From: Agapanthus africanus
Taxonomy: Eukaryota > Streptophyta > Magnoliopsida > Asparagales > Amaryllidaceae
Length of the DNA: 64,000 bases
Direction of reading: 5' to 3'
Assembly (NCBI GenBank): GCA_030015575.1
Contig: CM057344.1
Location: 188,683,044 to 188,747,043, forward strand
Numbering within the stretch: the first letter of the stretch is position 1; each line of letters begins with the position of its first letter. Position numbers and translations under genes: made by a program. Under the pieces are notes generated by a model. The model did not search any database, was not told where the DNA came from, and was given only the letters and a program-made list of their open reading frames with translations. Shown in pieces: positions 1 to 11,057 of this stretch.

Positions 1-102
1 ATCAGTTCCTTCAACGATATCAAGTTCATTACGTTAAAGGTTTTCGCCAGAAACCATTCGTAGCCCTCCGTCATTTCAGTTAAATATTCGGTAGTATTCA
101 AG

Positions 103-313
103 CTATGTATTTTGACCTCACGCCAAGGCATAGTGTTTGGTAGCTGCCGGGTATTTATCTGTTGCATAGATAGATGCGTTGGTTTGGGACAGTCGTACTA
201 CTATTTTGGCCTACATCAAGGGTATGTACGGGTGGGTTCAAATTAACCTGGATAATGACGGGCAGAACTTGACATGTGACTTATGATATTTTGACCTCAC
301 GCCAAGGTCATAA
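103..313 (+). repeat. Leader triple stem-loop array of COP1
   Basis: Three hairpins at 103-133, 194-230 and 281-313. Outer stems are CTATG/CATAG, CGTAC/GTACG and TTATGA/TCATAA, all perfectly complementary but different in sequence. Each encloses the shared apical motif TTTGACCTCACGCCAAGG or the variant TTGGCCTACATCAAGG. The same array occurs in COP2, COP3, COP4 and COP5 leaders. Conserved loop with changing but complementary stems indicates selection on RNA structure while the family was active. The function is not known to me. Confidence 0.8.
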
Positions 314-590
314 GAGCATTGGGCAGAAATCACAACGGGAGTTTCAAAAGAACTGAAACTTGCCAGATATGCGCATACCTTCTGGAGTATGATACCGTGA
401 GCGGATTCCGTCACGTTATCATACGATGATAGTTGGATCCCGATTCCCACTGATGAGTTAGTTTACTCCCCGGGTAACCCCGACTAATTCTTCTTTCAGG
501 TTTGGAGGAGAATTTGAGGTACAGTGGGAGGATTCCAGATTAGATAAATTGATAACCATTCTGATCTAGGTTAGAGTGCACGCTGAGTGT

Positions 591-612
591 TTCTTTTCTC
601 TCTCTCTGGCAG
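591..612 (+). promoter_or_regulatory. Polypyrimidine tract plus CAG, candidate 3' splice acceptor in COP1 leader
   Basis: A run of T/C (TTCTTTTCTCTCTCTCT) ends in GGCAG directly before CGACC. The same layout, tract then YAG then CGAMC, precedes the first ATG in the leaders of COP2, COP3, COP4 and COP5. BARE-type Copia elements are known to splice; a donor was not identified here, so this is a candidate only. Confidence 0.45.
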
Positions 613-679
613 CGACCATTGACCCGACCCTAAGACTATGACTCAGTGACCAAGTTGACCGAACCTTCTAAACACTGGC

Positions 680-1500
680 TTTTGGATTGTCAGAGTTGCA
701 AACCTCATTGCCACTCCTACTTTTACCCTTTTCTCCAGGACACCCCGTATTACTACGAACGTCCACTTCCATTGGACAAAACCATCGTATGGTTATATAC
801 GAACTCGAAGGGATTTATTCGAGGATGGTTTCCGGTTCTGGAGAAAACGGATAGGACTATTCAGTTGTCTTTTCCTTCTACCTTCTCTCAGGTTGCGAGT
901 ACTCCTTGGTTTAGGAGATAGTACACCTATTACGCAAATTGGATAGTCTTCTTCCAAACCTTAGGCTGGTGCCGAACAGTGGGGAACGAAGAAAACCAAT
1001 TAGCATAACGATGGTGTGCAGAAGGTATTAAGTTAAGACAAAACAAGGGATTAGTAAGAGGGCAAAGTAATATGCGACTGCTATTCACGACCAAACCAAG
1101 GATTCCTTCGCCAATCCTAAATCACCTTTGTATTTCTCCAGGACACTCCGTATCACTACGAAGATCCACAGTTTATTTGGATACTCCATCGTATGGTTAT
1201 ATACGAACTCGAAAGGAACTTGTTCCAGTTTGGGGATGGATTCTGGTTCAGGAGAAATAGGAATAAGACTTATTCAGGTGTCTTTTATCCTCACCTTCTC
1301 TCGCATTGCGAGTGTTCCTAGGATTAGGACAGTACACCCATTATGCTTATTGGATAGTCTTCTTCCAAACCATAGGCTGGTGCCGAACGGTAGGGAAGGA
1401 AGAAAACCATTTGGCCTAAAGGGGTGTGCAGAAGGTAACGACTAAAGACATATAAAGGGACTTGGAGAGGTGGCAAAGAAATATACGGTTACAGTTGTGA
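680..1500 (+). repeat. Tandem duplication, about 400-bp unit, in the gag/protease zone of COP1
   Basis: Two diverged direct copies with a period close to 401 bp, aligned for instance at AGGACACCCCGTATT (739) and AGGACACTCCGTATC (1140). Shared blocks include GTATGGTTATATACGAACTC and TGGATAGTCTTCTTCCAAAC. Both copies are clearly diverged, so the duplication is old. Similar copies are not seen in the other Copia elements of the window, so it is either private to COP1 or comes from sequence the others lack. No recognisable protein domain was assigned. Confidence 0.65.
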
Positions 1501-1599
1501 ATCTGGATAATGGAAGAAGTATTACTAGGAATACCAGGATACCCCATCGAAACATTTTAATGTTTCAGTTTCACTGTGTAATGTTAAAGGAAAACTGAT

Positions 1600-3690
1600 T
1601 TCCCAGTTAGACACTTGCTCCAGGGCATGTATTTACCAAGTATGATTCTCACATCTGTATGGTTTTACAGATGATGAGTGGGAGTAAGTTATTGGGAATT
1701 GGGTGATCATCCTCATTATATCGGGATTCGTTGTCATCGGTGATATTTGAGGAAATCACCTGGGCTGTTTGCCGGTCGGCAAATATTTGGTTTTGAATAT
1801 CCGTTGCTGTGCACCAATTTCAAATTGATATATCTGTACGTCTATTTTTATAGAGTGAGATATACCTTTTGATATTATGTCGATGACATTTACCTATATC
1901 AGTGGATGGTTAGGTAAGGAGCATTAAACAGCGGTGTAATTCTTCTTAACCATAAGTACAGTTTTCAACCTACGACACACAGTGAATGAGTTATCAGACT
2001 CAGGAGACTCATACAGAGTATTGTATGTTGTCCAGGGTCCATCAGGACAGAGGGGTTGGTCCTCGTACTATATTCGGTTTACTTATGACTTCTCTAGTTT
2101 TTAGACAGGTGTTTCGTGGAAACACAGGGTCCGAATTTTGAGAAGTTATAGGTATTTGAATAAAGTAGAGAACCAAGTGTTGCAAGTATTGGGATTCTTC
2201 AAGTTGATCGAAAATGTAGATACTTGTGTATGGTGTTCAGTTGATAGTAATGATTAAGAGAACTTGCTTCTCTTTCAGGTTATTTCATAATTGGAAGTAT
2301 TCCTAAGTTGAGTAACGCTGATCAGCCTCCTTCCATTTAGTTGACATGCACTGGAGACAGTTGCATGATTTGAATCTGATTTGACATTCCATTGGCCACT
2401 CCGCAGATTTTGGTGGGTAACCTCAGACGCTCGAGAGGTACTTCAGTAGCCTCAAGGACGGTGGCAGGGAGGTTCTTGTTTACCCACACTTGCCATTGCT
2501 GTTGTTCCAGGCTGCGAGACCCGGCAGGAGGATGAATATAGCGTCATTCTAAACTAGCTTTAGAAGTGTACGTGTATATGACTCTGCCAGAGGGTTGTCG
2601 TAGTCAGTGGGAGCAGCGGAAGCACTGGTGGACAGGTAGCTTATGTCTGTTTATAGACTAAAGCAGATGTAGCGGAGATAGATCATCTATTTCTGATGTG
2701 ACAGTCATAGGTTTGACGTCATCAGAATAGGGGATGGATCTATTGAGAAGGTAATAGGGTGTGATATCCTGGTATTGGATGACATACGCAGAGTAGGAAG
2801 TGATATTCCTATACTACGATCGGTTATATTTTGGTCGTCACACAGTAGTTTCTCCATATGGGACTTGGACATTATATCAGACATACTGGTTACTAGATCT
2901 ATGGTTTTTGATCCAGATTTGGGTGGTTTCCCAATCAGGGTACTTTGACAGCGTTCTAAGAGTATTTAGAATGGACGACTCCTGGCACGGTAGTGTACCT
3001 GCAGGTGATGGAGTCACTCTCTCTAAAACTGTCTTACAGACTAAAGGGGAGAGGGATATGCATGATTAGCAGATCACTTGCTTAGGCAATTGAGTCAATC
3101 ATGAGATGTCAAGTACCACACCAGATGTTGTTCTTGCACTAGATGCAATAAGTTGATATTGATCCAATCCTGAAGAAACAGTTGGAAGTAGTTTTAGAAC
3201 ATAAGTGGATGTTCTAGGGATACGATAACGACAGCCTAATTCGGGAGACAGTTATCATTCCAGGCTTCCAAGGTGACATGGACGGCAAGGAGGTTGTCAG
3301 AGTTGTAGTTTTCCCTCTGTCGAGGGGCAGTATTTTGGACAGGTGGTCCAAGGCAATACTGAGGGAGGCATGGCGCAGGATACTGATTGAGTTCAGTTGA
3401 CGATACAGTCTAAGAAGTTTGGATTTGGAGTTCATTTATGAGCTAGGTCCCATCAGACATCCAGACACATTCTAAGACAAGTGTTGCTCATTTCGAGAGA
3501 TGGCTTTCTCCACGAACATGAGACATGGAGAGACATAGAAAGGAACTTCAAAGCGGATCCACTCACTAAGGCTATTCCTCGAACGAAATAGTTTCGCAAA
3601 CGAGCTTTGTGAGACTGACTAGTAGAGGAGTTGGGTGTTCGGTATCACACGGGCTGTGAGTATGCGACATCGCAATAATTAGCCTTGAGT
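1600..3690 (+). mobile_element. COP1 pol remnant: protease, integrase, RT and RNase H traces
   Basis: No long open frame remains, but short stretches align with COP2 and COP5. A DSHIC-like protease/pre-integrase trace lies near 1640. An integrase trace matching the TDDFSR region lies near 2085-2170. A reverse-transcriptase VDD-like trace followed by SDIPMLRS lies near 2770-2820. The RNase H tail follows, with a KADPLTKA-like end near 3550-3580. Domain order matches Ty1-copia. Limits are approximate. Confidence 0.55.
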
Positions 3691-3703
3691 GCAAGTGGGA
3701 GAT
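3691..3703 (+). other. Polypurine tract of COP1
   Basis: GCAAGTGGGAGAT lies directly before the LTR start TGTTGG. The same GCAAGTGGGAGAT precedes the second LTR copy at 6833-6845 and, on the - strand, the 3' LTR of COP4. It is the expected plus-strand primer site of this family. Confidence 0.8.
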
Positions 3704-6101
3704 TGTTGGAGATAGTGCCCTCAGAGTCAATTATTGGATCACAGGCACGTGATTGCAATGATTGAGGGAGGACCTATCCCGGTAGGCAGTCTTACTCAAG
3801 ATGATAGTATGTTATCTGGTTTGCCTTTATCATCGTGTACTGCTTCAGGTGACCTGACAAGTCGCTATTACACGTTGATAGAGCCCCTAGGATTCTTGCT
3901 TGACTACCAGCAGTATGAGGGCGATCATATAAGTAGGAGCTGGGGTCTTTAAGCACATCCTTAAATGGTCCCTAGTCGTGAGAGTTTCGAGACAGGGCAT
4001 CGATACTCCAGAGTAGACTAGTGTATATAGTCGAGACCCCGACGAGGGCGGTGGCCGGTCTCACAATCCATTGGTGTAAGTTGGATCACCTAAGATGTAT
4101 ACAGGTGCTCATTGGGTTATGAGTACACCGGACAGGACTCGCCGGGAACATGCTAGTTGGTCATATACCAGACGTCAGATGGCAGTTCCCTGGTGACATG
4201 TGTACAGGTTAGTTCATCGACCTGGGGATCATCATTTGTCTCGTGTGAGTTCCCACTGTACTTTGATTACCACCCTACCATGGCTCAATGGAGTCGTGCA
4301 AACAGGTTTTAGTTGGGTACAGTCCCGAGCCACATGGAGGCAGTGAGCATATCTTTAGGGGTTCGTCTCTCCCGGTATTGGGGGTGAGGTCGTGCTGTGT
4401 CTAGGAGAGCAATTACACGAAGTCCTCGGCCGAGGCAAGGAGATTTACTGGTAGGTATTCCAGTAGTATCTCAGGGTGTTCTGGGCTACACTCCGACACG
4501 ACTTGTACCGCTTTTGGGGGTCTGACTTTTACCAACCCCCTAGGCCCGCCATGCGATACTCATAGACGAACGGACCGGACTGTACGGATATTGTCACTGA
4601 CAGGCTCAGTAGGGTGTCAGGCTGAGTTTGCTCACAGACATCCCTTTTAGTCAATACCTGGTAGCCCGTTATGTATTGGCTTATACCTCTAACGTGCTAG
4701 TGGTTAAATCCACAACTAAGGTGTTGACGAGTCTTTAGAGTCCCCCACATTCAGTTACTCAAGTTTTCGGGCGAAAAGCTGTAGAGGCCGTATGGAGATA
4801 TGGCAAGGTTCGATCAGATACGTGCGGTATTGCACGGATGGTGATCGGACGATTTTTACTAGCCGGTTTTGGCTTAAGCCGGATCCTGGTATTTGATAGT
4901 GTAGTTTTGTCTCATTGCATTTGTATTTCGGTCGAAATACAAATGCGGGTGTGTATGCACAGTATCGAGGTTTTCCTGTAATTTATTACGGGACCAGTTT
5001 TCTGGAGTTGCCAGTTTGCTTTCCGTTTCGGCCGATTTCCTTTGTTCCGTTCATTAGCCGAAGTTTGGTGGAGGAGGGCTTATTTGCATTGTTGCAAATG
5101 AGTGTTTGTGAAGGGGGTTCTTTGCTTATATTTGTATCATGATGGTTTCATGATGGAGCCCATCCTTTGACTCTTTCTTTTCCATCATGGCTTGACTTTG
5201 GCTCATCATGGTTGTTGATTATGAGGTTGGTGGAAGATGGTTGAGTGTGGGTTTTGATTTGGTGTGACCTTATCTTTTTCCATTCTTTTTCTCCACCCAT
5301 TTTCTTATGTGGGGGCCGGCCACATATGCTGTGAGTGAGGGGAGAGATTTGCTTTTGTGGAAAATTTCCTTCTTGATTAATTAATGGTGTGTGCTGGAGA
5401 TGCTTGTTTTGATATAGGATTAATTTATTAAAAGGTTTAAAAAGGAGCAACATCAGTGTGCAGGAGAGGCATGATGAATGATTAATTTCTTAAGGAAGCT
5501 TTGAGCTTTAATTGGTGGGCTCAGGGGGCTGATTGTTTTTTTTTGTGAGAGAGAGTTGTTTTTCCTAAGCAAAAATCACCCCCCTTGCATTTTTTGACAG
5601 AGCAACAAAATGGGGTGCAGGGGCTGATGTTTTTGGCCGAGCTCATTTAAAACCCATGCTCCATTCTTCCAGCAAGATCCATGGAAAATTCTTTTGCACC
5701 AATTCCTCCATCATCTTTATGGCAACATAACCCCAAAGTGACAACCATTCTACACTGGTCTACAGTAAATCTTGGGCGCGTCGGCTAGCCAACTTCGCGC
5801 CCGAGTTGCCTCGGCATTGAGGTGGGAGCCCGTAAAAGACGTAGGCGATGTGGTGCTCTTCCGGTGACTAGGAGGAGACCGGACATTCCGCGGAAGATCG
5901 GGACGACGACGAGAAGACCGGAGGACTCGGATCACTCGGTATATCTCTAACCCGTCTTATAGTTTGCTAGGACTAGTTAATGGTTCGATCCGGGTGTTTA
6001 GTGCGCGGTGGTGCCGGTTTTCTAGTTTGCAAAATTAAAGTTTTTCGCTTCCGCAATTTTTGGCGTCGGATTGACGGCCGGGGCGCCGCCGTGCACTTAC
6101 A
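3704..6101 (+). repeat. COP1 LTR, first copy
   Basis: Begins TGTTGGAGATAGTGCCC right after the polypurine tract and ends GTGCACTTACA. It contains two TTGACT W-box motifs near 5167 and 5192 in the U3-like half. The GC-rich end (about 5760-6100) is conserved in the second copy. It is about 2.4 kb, about 240 bp longer than the second copy. It is followed by 14 nt (6102-6115) identical to the terminus of the COP4 LTR. Confidence 0.8.
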
Positions 6102-6115
6102 ACATATAACTAACA

Positions 6116-6845
6116 GACTCCTGGCACGGTAGTGTACCTGCAGGTGATGGAGTCACCCTCTCTAAAGGTGTCTTACAGACTAAAGGGGTGAGGGATGTGC
6201 ATGATTGGCAGATCACTTGCTCAGGCAATTGAGTCAATCATAAGATGTCAAGTACCACACCAGATGTTGCTCTTGCATAAGATGCAATAAGTTGACATTG
6301 ATCCAATCCTGGAGAAACAGTCGGAAGCAGTTTTAGAACATAAGTGGATGTTCTAGGGATATAATAACGACAGCCTCTTTCAAGAGACAGTTATCATTCC
6401 AGGCTTCCAAGGTGACATGGACAACAAGGAGGTTGTCAGAGTTATAGTTTTCCTTCTGATGAAGGGCAGTATTTTGGACAGGTGGTCCAAGGCAATACTG
6501 AGGGAGGCATGGCGCAGGATATTGATTAAGTTCAGTTGTCGATACAGTCTAAGAAGTTTGGATTTGGAGTTCATTTATGAGCTAGGTCCCATCAGACATC
6601 CAGACACATTCTAAGACAGGTATTGCTCATTTCGGGAGATGGCTTTCTCCGCGAACATGTGATATAGAGAGACATAGAAAGAAACATCAATAGTTTCGAT
6701 CCACTCACTGAGGCTATTCCTCGAACACAATTGTTTCGCAAACGAGCTTTGTGAGACTGACTAGTAGAGGAGTTGGGTGTTCGGTATCACACGGGCTGTG
6801 AGTATGCGACATCGCAATAATTAGCCTTGAGTGCAAGTGGGAGAT
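6116..6845 (+). repeat. Second copy of the COP1 interior tail (RNase H end and polypurine tract)
   Basis: This 730-bp block repeats 2977-3703, from GACTCCTGGCACGGTAGTGT to the polypurine tract. Together with the following LTR it forms a direct duplication of tail plus LTR (2977-6101 and 6116-9001). Such a layout is expected when a tandem LTR-interior-LTR-interior array loses most of one interior. Confidence 0.85.
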
Positions 6846-9001
6846 TGTTGGAGATAGTGCCCTCAGAGCCAATTATTGGATCACAGGCACGTGATTGCAA
6901 TGATTGAGGGAGGACCTGTCCCAGTAAGACAGTCTTACTCGAGATGATAGTATGCTATCTGGTTTATCTTTATCATCGTGTACTGCTTTAGGTGACCTGA
7001 CATGTCGCTATTACACGTTGATAGAGCCCCTAGGATTCTTGCTTGACTGCCAGCAGTATGAGGGCGATCATATACGTGGGAGCTGGTAGTCTATAAGCAC
7101 ATCCTTGAAAGGTCCCTAGTCGTGGGAGTTTCGAGACAGGGCATCGATACTCCAGAGTAGACTAGTGTATACAGTCGAGACCCCGACGAGGGGTGGTGGC
7201 CGGTCTCACAAGCCATTGGTGTCAGTTGGATCACCTAAGATGTATACAGGTGCTCATTGGGTTATGAGTACACAGGACAGGACTCGCCGGGAACATGCTA
7301 GTTGGTCTTATACCTGACGTCAGATAGCAGTTCCCTGGTGACATGTGTACAGGTTAGTTCATCGACCTGAGGATCGTCATTTGTCTCGTGTGAGTTCCCA
7401 CTGTACTTTGATTACTACCCTACCACGCTCAAAGGAGACGTGCAAACAGGTTTTAGTTGGGTACAGTCCCGAGCCACATGGAGGCAGTGAGCGGATCTTC
7501 AGGAGTTCGTCTCTCCCGGTATTGGGGGTGAGGTCGCGCTGTGTCTAGGAGAGACATTACACGAAGCCCTCGGCCGAGGCAGGAGATTTACTGGTAGGTA
7601 TTCCAGTAGTATCTCAGGGTGTTCTGGGCTACACTCCGACACGACTTGTACCGCTTTTGGGTGTCTGACTTTTACCAATCTCATAGGCCCGCCATGCGAT
7701 GCTCATAGACGAACGGACCGGACTGTACGGATATTGTCACTGACAGGCTCAGTAGGGTGTCAGGATGAGTTCGCTCATTGACGTCCCTTTTGGTCAATAC
7801 CTGGTAGCCCGTTACGTATTGGCTTATACCTCTGACGTGCTAGTAGTTAAATCCACAACCAAGGTGTTGACGAGTCTTTAGAGTCCCCCACATTCAGTTG
7901 CTCAAGTTTTCGAGCGAAACGCTGTAGAGGCCGTATGAAGATATGGCAGGGTTCGATCAGATACGTGCGGTATTGCACGGATCAGGATCGGACGGATAAT
8001 ACTAGCCGGATTTGGTTTAAGACGGATCCTAGTATAGTACAGTGTAGATTTTGTCTCATTGCATTTGTATTTCGGTTGTAATACAAATGCGGGTGTGTAT
8101 ACACAGTAATCGGGGTTTTCCTGTAATTTATTACGGGACCAGTTTTCTGGAGTTGCCAGTTTGCTTTCCGTTCGGCCATATTTCTTTGTATCCTTCATTG
8201 GCCGAAGATTGGTGGAGGAGGGCTTATTTGCATTTGTGCAAATAAGTATTTATGGAGGGGGTCTTTGCTTATTATTGTATCATGATGGTGCACCATCCAT
8301 TGACTTGACTTTTTTCTTCATGATGGTTTTCATGATTGCTTGACTTTGGATATCATGATGGATGTGGTGGAGTGTTGGTTTTAGCTTGTTATCATGCTTG
8401 AACATGATAGCCTTTTCTCTCTCTTCCTTGGGTTATTGGTTGGGTCACTCATTCACACACTCACCACACTCTTATTCTTCTCCTCTCCATTCTAGTGTGG
8501 CCGACCATAGGAGATGGGGCTGCCCATTTTATTTTGGTGGGGATTTTGGTATCTTTGGCTTTGTAAAATCCCTACTACTCCATCTTCAAAAGTCCATATC
8601 ATTTCCTCCACCAATATGGCAATTCCACAAACCCCAAAGTGAGACATGAGCACTACACATCATTCTACAGCAAACCTTGGACACGTCGGCTCGCCAACTT
8701 CGTGCCCGAGTTGCCTCGGTATAGAGGTGGGAGCCCGTAAAAGAAGCCGGCGACGTGGTGCCCTTCCGGCGACGAGGTGGAGACCGGAGCCTCCGCGGGA
8801 GATCGGGACGACGACGAGAAGACCGGAGGACTCGGATCAGTCGGTATATCTCTATTCCCCATCTTGTAGTTAGCTAAAACTAGTTAATGGCCCGATCCGG
8901 GTTTTAGTGCGCGGTGGTGCCGGTTCAAGAAAAATTAAAGTTAACCATCGCTTCCGCATTTGGCCTCGAGATGGAGGCCGGGGCGCCGCCGTGCACTAAC
9001 A
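6846..9001 (+). repeat. COP1 LTR, second copy
   Basis: Begins TGTTGGAGATAGTGCCC and ends GTGCACTAACA. U3-like W-boxes (TTGACT) lie at 8300-8310 and 8340-8345. After the last base the sequence changes at once to antisense Copia RT/RNase H of COP2. If COP1 inserted into COP2, AACAT at 9002-9006 would be the right target-site duplication, its partner lying left of the window. Confidence 0.8.
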
Positions 9002-9750
9002 AACATCGCATACATAATAGAGCCTATCGCAGATGCGTAGGGTATTGATGACATGCGAGCCCTTTCCAAATCTGTCTTGGGAGACATCTCTTTGGAGATG
9101 GTGATTCCGTGACAAGCCGGTAGATTACCGCGCTTGGAATCTTCCATACTGAATCGTTTCAGTATGGTGTCGATGTACCTTGACTGTGAAAGTCCCAGCA
9201 TCCTCTTAGATCTATCACGATAGATCTGGATCCCCAGAATGTAGTTGGCATCGCCCAGGTCCTTCATGGAGAACCTCTGCGACAAGAATCCTTTGACTGA
9301 CTGTAGCATAGGAATATCATTTCCTATTAGGAGAATGACATCGACGTACAAGACGAGGAATACCACATTTCTCCCTACAATCTTACTGTAAATGCATGGT
9401 TCATCTAGGTTTTTGACAAAGTCGAATTCTTTGACAGTATCATCAAAGCAGATGTTCCAACTCCGCGATGCCTGCTTAAGTCCATAGATGGACTTGAGCA
9501 ACTTGCACACTTTACCGCTGCTCCCACTCTGAATGAATCCCTCTGGCTGATCCATATAGACGCACTCTTCTAAATTTCCATTTAGGAAAGCCGTCTTTAC
9601 GTCCATCTGCCAGATCTCATAATCGTGGAAGGCAGCAATGGCAAGAAGGATCCGAATGGATTTAAGCATGGCTACCGGAGAAAAGGTCTCGTCATAGTCC
9701 AAACCAGGTCTTTGACGAAAACCCTTTGCAACAAGCCTAGCTTTATAGGT
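9002..9750 (-). mobile_element. COP2 reverse transcriptase domain
   Basis: Ty1-copia RT (RVT_2 type). Visible motifs on the - strand are FSPVAMLKSIRILLAIAA, QMDVKTAFLNGNLEE, PEGFI, IYGLKQASRSWN, LYVDVILLIGND, SMKDLGDANYILGIQI, LGLSQSRYIDTIL and YASAIGSIMYAM, in the family order. The domain runs into the COP1 junction before RNase H. Confidence 0.9.
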
Positions 9751-9756
9751 TTCAAC

Positions 9757-10975
9757 CTACCCATCTACACCAATCTTCTTTCTGAAGATCCATTTGCACC
9801 CTACGGGTTTTACCCCTTCTGGAACAAAGTCCAAAGTCCAAACTTTGTTGGTGTACATGGACTCCATCTCGGTCCGCATTGCATCCAGCCATTTTACCGA
9901 GTCACCGCTCTGAATGGCTTGCTGGAAGCTAGTAGGCTCATCATAATTAACTGTACAATCCTCTCTATCCCCGTCTATGAGAAAACCGAAGTATCTCTCG
10001 GCCGGATGAGACTGCCTACTACTTCTGCGGAGCGGCGTAGGAATGTCCGGTTCTCGTGAAACGTCTGGTTCATCCAAGCTTTCAGTAACAGCTTGTGGTT
10101 TTGGAATTTCTTCCAGTTCTATTGCGCCCCCACTTATCTGATTTTCTAAAAATTCAGTTTCCAAGAAGTGGGCGTGCGGAGAAACAAAAACTTTTTGTTC
10201 TTCTGCGGAATAGAAAAGATACCCCCTGGAGTTCTTTGGGTATCCCACAAACTTACACAGTACTGAACGTGCCTCGAGCTTGTCCGCATGCCGCTTTTTT
10301 ACAAAAGCTGGACATCCTCATACCTTAAGATACTTAAGACAGGGTTTCTTCCCACTCCACATCTGATATGGGGTGGTAGGCACAGTCTTGGTTGGAGCCT
10401 TGTTCAAGAGATATGCAGCTGCTTCTAGTGCATAACCCCAGAAAGATCGCGGTAACTCAGCCTTACTCATCATGGAACGAACCATATCCAATAGGGTCCG
10501 ATTCCGCCTTTCCGATACACCGTTGTGTTGTGGTGTGTATGGAGGAGTAAGTTTGAGAGAGAATTCCATTCTCTTTTAAGTAGTACAGAAACTCGGCACT
10601 CAAGTATTCTCCACCTCGATCCGATCTTAGAATCTTGATACTTTTGCCGGTTTGTTTTTCAACTTCATTCTTGTATTCTTGAAATTTCCCAAAGGCCTCG
10701 GATTTGTGCTTCATTAAGAAGACATGTCCATACCTAGAGAAATCATCTGTGAAAGTAATGAAGTATGAATAACCACTTCGCGCATGTGTAGACATTGGAC
10801 CACACACATCACTGTGTATGAGTCCCAAGAGCTTGCTCGCTCTTTCTCCGCGTCCAGTGAACGGAGTCTTTGTCATCTTTCCCATGAGACAAGATTCACA
10901 AGTGGCATAAGACTGATACTTGAACGGATTCAAGTACCCTTCTTTATGTAACTTAGTTAATCGTGTCTCATTAAT
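9757..10975 (-). mobile_element. COP2 integrase and integrase-RT linker
   Basis: The right part shows a zinc-binding stretch (CESCLMGKM) followed by KTPFTGRGERASKLL, the HSDVCGPM start of the integrase core, YFITFTDDFSRYG, and KILRSDRGGEYLS. Further left come PYTPQHNGVSERRNRTLLDM and SFWGYALEAAAYLLNKAP. The linker holds LRRSSRQSHPAERY and the TNKVWTLDFVPEGVKPVGCK region that leads into RT. Motif order and wording are typical of the Angela/BARE branch. Confidence 0.88.
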
Positions 10976-10980
10976 GTGAC
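10976..10980. other. Left target-site duplication of LARD1 (GTGAC)
   Basis: GTGAC directly before TGTCACGCCC and again at 17628-17632 directly after the right LTR. The two flanks rejoin COP2 coding sequence exactly, confirming a single insertion. Confidence 0.93.
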
Positions 10981-11033
10981 TGTCACGCCCCGCTTCCCAG
11001 TATACGGCGAAGGAGACGCGACGAGGCCCGCTA

Positions 11034-11057
11034 CGTATGTACTCAGAAGTACATACG
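11034..11057. repeat. Perfect 10-bp inverted repeat in LARD1 U5 end
   Basis: CGTATGTACT, loop CAGA, AGTACATACG. It is followed at once by the palindrome ACGCTAAGCGT. Both are preserved in the other LTR (14544-14567). It lies about 55 bp from the LTR end, in the U5 part of the element. Confidence 0.85.

Larger units (their letters stand above)
1..9001 (+). mobile_element. COP1: old Angela/BARE-type Copia LTR retrotransposon, 5' end outside window
   Basis: A degraded Ty1-copia element read on the + strand. In order it shows a leader with three stem-loops (1-590), a polypyrimidine-YAG signal, a gag/protease zone with an internal tandem duplication, traces of integrase, reverse transcriptase and RNase H, a polypurine tract and a 3' LTR. 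The 3' end is odd: the last 0.73 kb of the interior plus the LTR occurs twice in direct orientation. The coding part is very decayed, with tens of breaks. By eye the two LTRs differ by about 6% in their first 150 bp, so this is among the oldest layers. Family assignment rests on synteny with the better preserved COP2 and COP5. The 5' LTR must lie left of position 1. Confidence 0.8.
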
